Assembly (NCBI GenBank): GCA_037042185.1
Contig: JAXQJY010000030.1
Span: forward strand, 248,001 to 312,000
DNA: 64,000 bases
Direction of reading: 5' to 3'
Source of the DNA: Sordariomycetes sp. S80-01Y
Lineage: Eukaryota > Ascomycota > Sordariomycetes
In this document: piece after piece, positions 63,064 through 64,000 of the stretch
Position numbering within the stretch: position 1 is the stretch's first letter
How the letters are laid out: the number at the start of each line of letters is the position of its first letter
Made by a program: the position numbers and the translations under genes
The notes under the pieces: generated by a model
What the model was told of the DNA's origin: nothing
What the model saw: only the letters and a program-made list of their open reading frames with translations
Databases searched by the model: none

Positions 63064-63788
63064 TCAATGACATGCCTTTCCGAACCTTCTCAGTCGGTGG
63101 TAGTTGTACGGCAGCGGCGTCAAGAAGCCGGCAGCGACGGAGAGGACAGCCGCTGCCCAGAACTGCGGCGACTGCAGCTGGATGATGCCCCCCGTGAGAT
63201 GGTAATCGACCAAATTTTCGGCCAGCTCCATCGAGATCATGGATATCAAACTCATGCCGGCCGCCGTCTTCGCGGCAACCATCCATCGCAGGCGATCCTT
63301 GCCATACCGTAGAAGGACCGTCTCGAGCAGGAGAGAGGTCGAGATTCCGCTCGCCACTGCATTCGTCAGCTGACCATTTGTGACACCAGGCCCTTCTAGT
63401 CAAAGTCGGAATACTAACTTGATATTCCCATGATTGCGCCGGTTCCCAGATCAGGATGGAACGCCTGGAGGTACCACATGGCGGAGAAGTCGCCCAGCGT
63501 GCAGCCGACGAGGCATCGCAGGGTGTTGACGCCCGCCCGTTGCCACGTCGATCTCGACGACCAGAAATCAGCCGAAGTGATACTGAGCGGCTTCGGTGCC
63601 GTCCCGGCCTGACTGCAGCTCCCGCTTGGCTTGCTCGAGTTGCACGCTTGTCGCGCGGTGGTGGTGGTTGCGAACGATGTCCGCAGCTCAATCGCGGGCG
63701 GGAAGGCATTGAACCTTGATCCGTGAGGCAAGCTGCGACGTGCTATGCTTCGACACAGGGTTGAGTGCATCTTTGAAGTGATGGCCAT
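63064..63788 (-). CDS. DUF4396-type membrane protein
   Basis: Protein of 220 residues of unknown function, possibly mitochondrial. The ATG is at 63788; an intron 63418-63357 (GTTAGT donor, ATGCAG acceptor, phase 1) joins IMGIS to MASGISTSLLLE. The N-terminal ~70 residues are Ser/Arg-rich without acidic residues, like a mitochondrial targeting sequence. Then come FWSSRSTWQRAGVNTLRCL, GCTLGDFSAMWYLQ, TSLLLETVLLRYG and SLISMISMELAENLVDYHLTG, the pattern of the DUF4396 family with about four membrane helices. The end is LTPLPYNYHRLRRFGKACH. Bacterial DUF4396 domains are sometimes linked to copper proteins, but no role is established for the fungal form. Confidence 0.8.
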
Positions 63789-64000
63789 GGTGGTTTGGTG
63801 ATACGGCGAAACATTGGAAGAACAAGTGATGATGATGACCGTGTCTTCGTTTTCATTTCTTATGGGTAAGGCTCCACCAGCTCGGCTCCGAGTCACCAAT
63901 GGCACAAAACCCGCAGCGAGGCGCAACAAGTGTACGGCAACAGGCTCACAGAGTACTCTACGAGAAAATGCGAAGACAGTCACGGATTAATTGGCATCCC

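Overview
The window is nuclear DNA of a filamentous ascomycete (Pezizomycotina, most likely a Sordariomycete). Evidence is the gene content: HET-domain protein, Zn2Cys6 regulators, PDR-type ABC pump, secreted CAZymes and many MFS carriers. The introns also fit, being 46-65 bases long with GTRNGT donors, CTRAC-like branch points and YAG acceptors. I built 31 gene models, joining exons by donor/acceptor phase. I saw no convincing transposon, LTR element, tRNA, rRNA or CRISPR array.

Layout. 1-8030: a TRI12-like MFS efflux carrier (cut by the window edge), a six-intron FAD monooxygenase, an MFS sugar carrier and a Say1/AB-hydrolase-like esterase. 9349-14056: a full-length PDR/ABCG pump. 14571-22286: five adjacent genes that look like a desiccation/stress locus. 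Two encode small disordered proteins sharing an almost identical C-terminal beta-like tail, one a conserved hypothetical, one a DUF3659-repeat protein, and one a 894-aa protein with LEA repeats and DUF3659 repeats. TGACG (CRE/ATF-like) sites cluster in their promoters. 22774-23592: a histidine phosphatase with a C-terminal PCNA-binding (PIP) motif fused to a nuclear localisation signal. 24220-29375: three genes with nucleotidyltransferase-fold features and an intron at the same place in each.

30586-34904: a secreted GH5 endoglucanase, an ER-type DnaJ protein and an aminoglycoside-phosphotransferase-like protein lacking one expected metal-binding Asp. 35384-42170: a likely sugar-use module made of an MFS sugar carrier, a divergently transcribed cytosolic GH5 enzyme and a Zn2Cys6 regulator. 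The shared promoter carries two inverted repeats. 42895-50380: a diverged HET-domain protein, an esterase, a Dal5-type carrier and a D-threonine aldolase-like enzyme. 50483-54708: an EF-hand NADPH oxidase (NoxC/Nox5 type) and another AB hydrolase. 55432-59051: a secreted GH43 enzyme with a XlnR-like box in its promoter, next to a second Zn2Cys6 regulator. 60434-63788: a monocarboxylate-type carrier, a secreted glyoxalase-fold protein with a complete metal-ligand set, and a DUF4396 membrane protein.

Together the genes suggest a plant-associated or saprotrophic lifestyle (glucan/xylan breakdown, sugar uptake, drug efflux, stress protection). The two items most likely to be new are the LEA/DUF3659/shared-tail locus and the PIP-box phosphatase. 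All functional names rest on motif recognition by eye, not on database searches.
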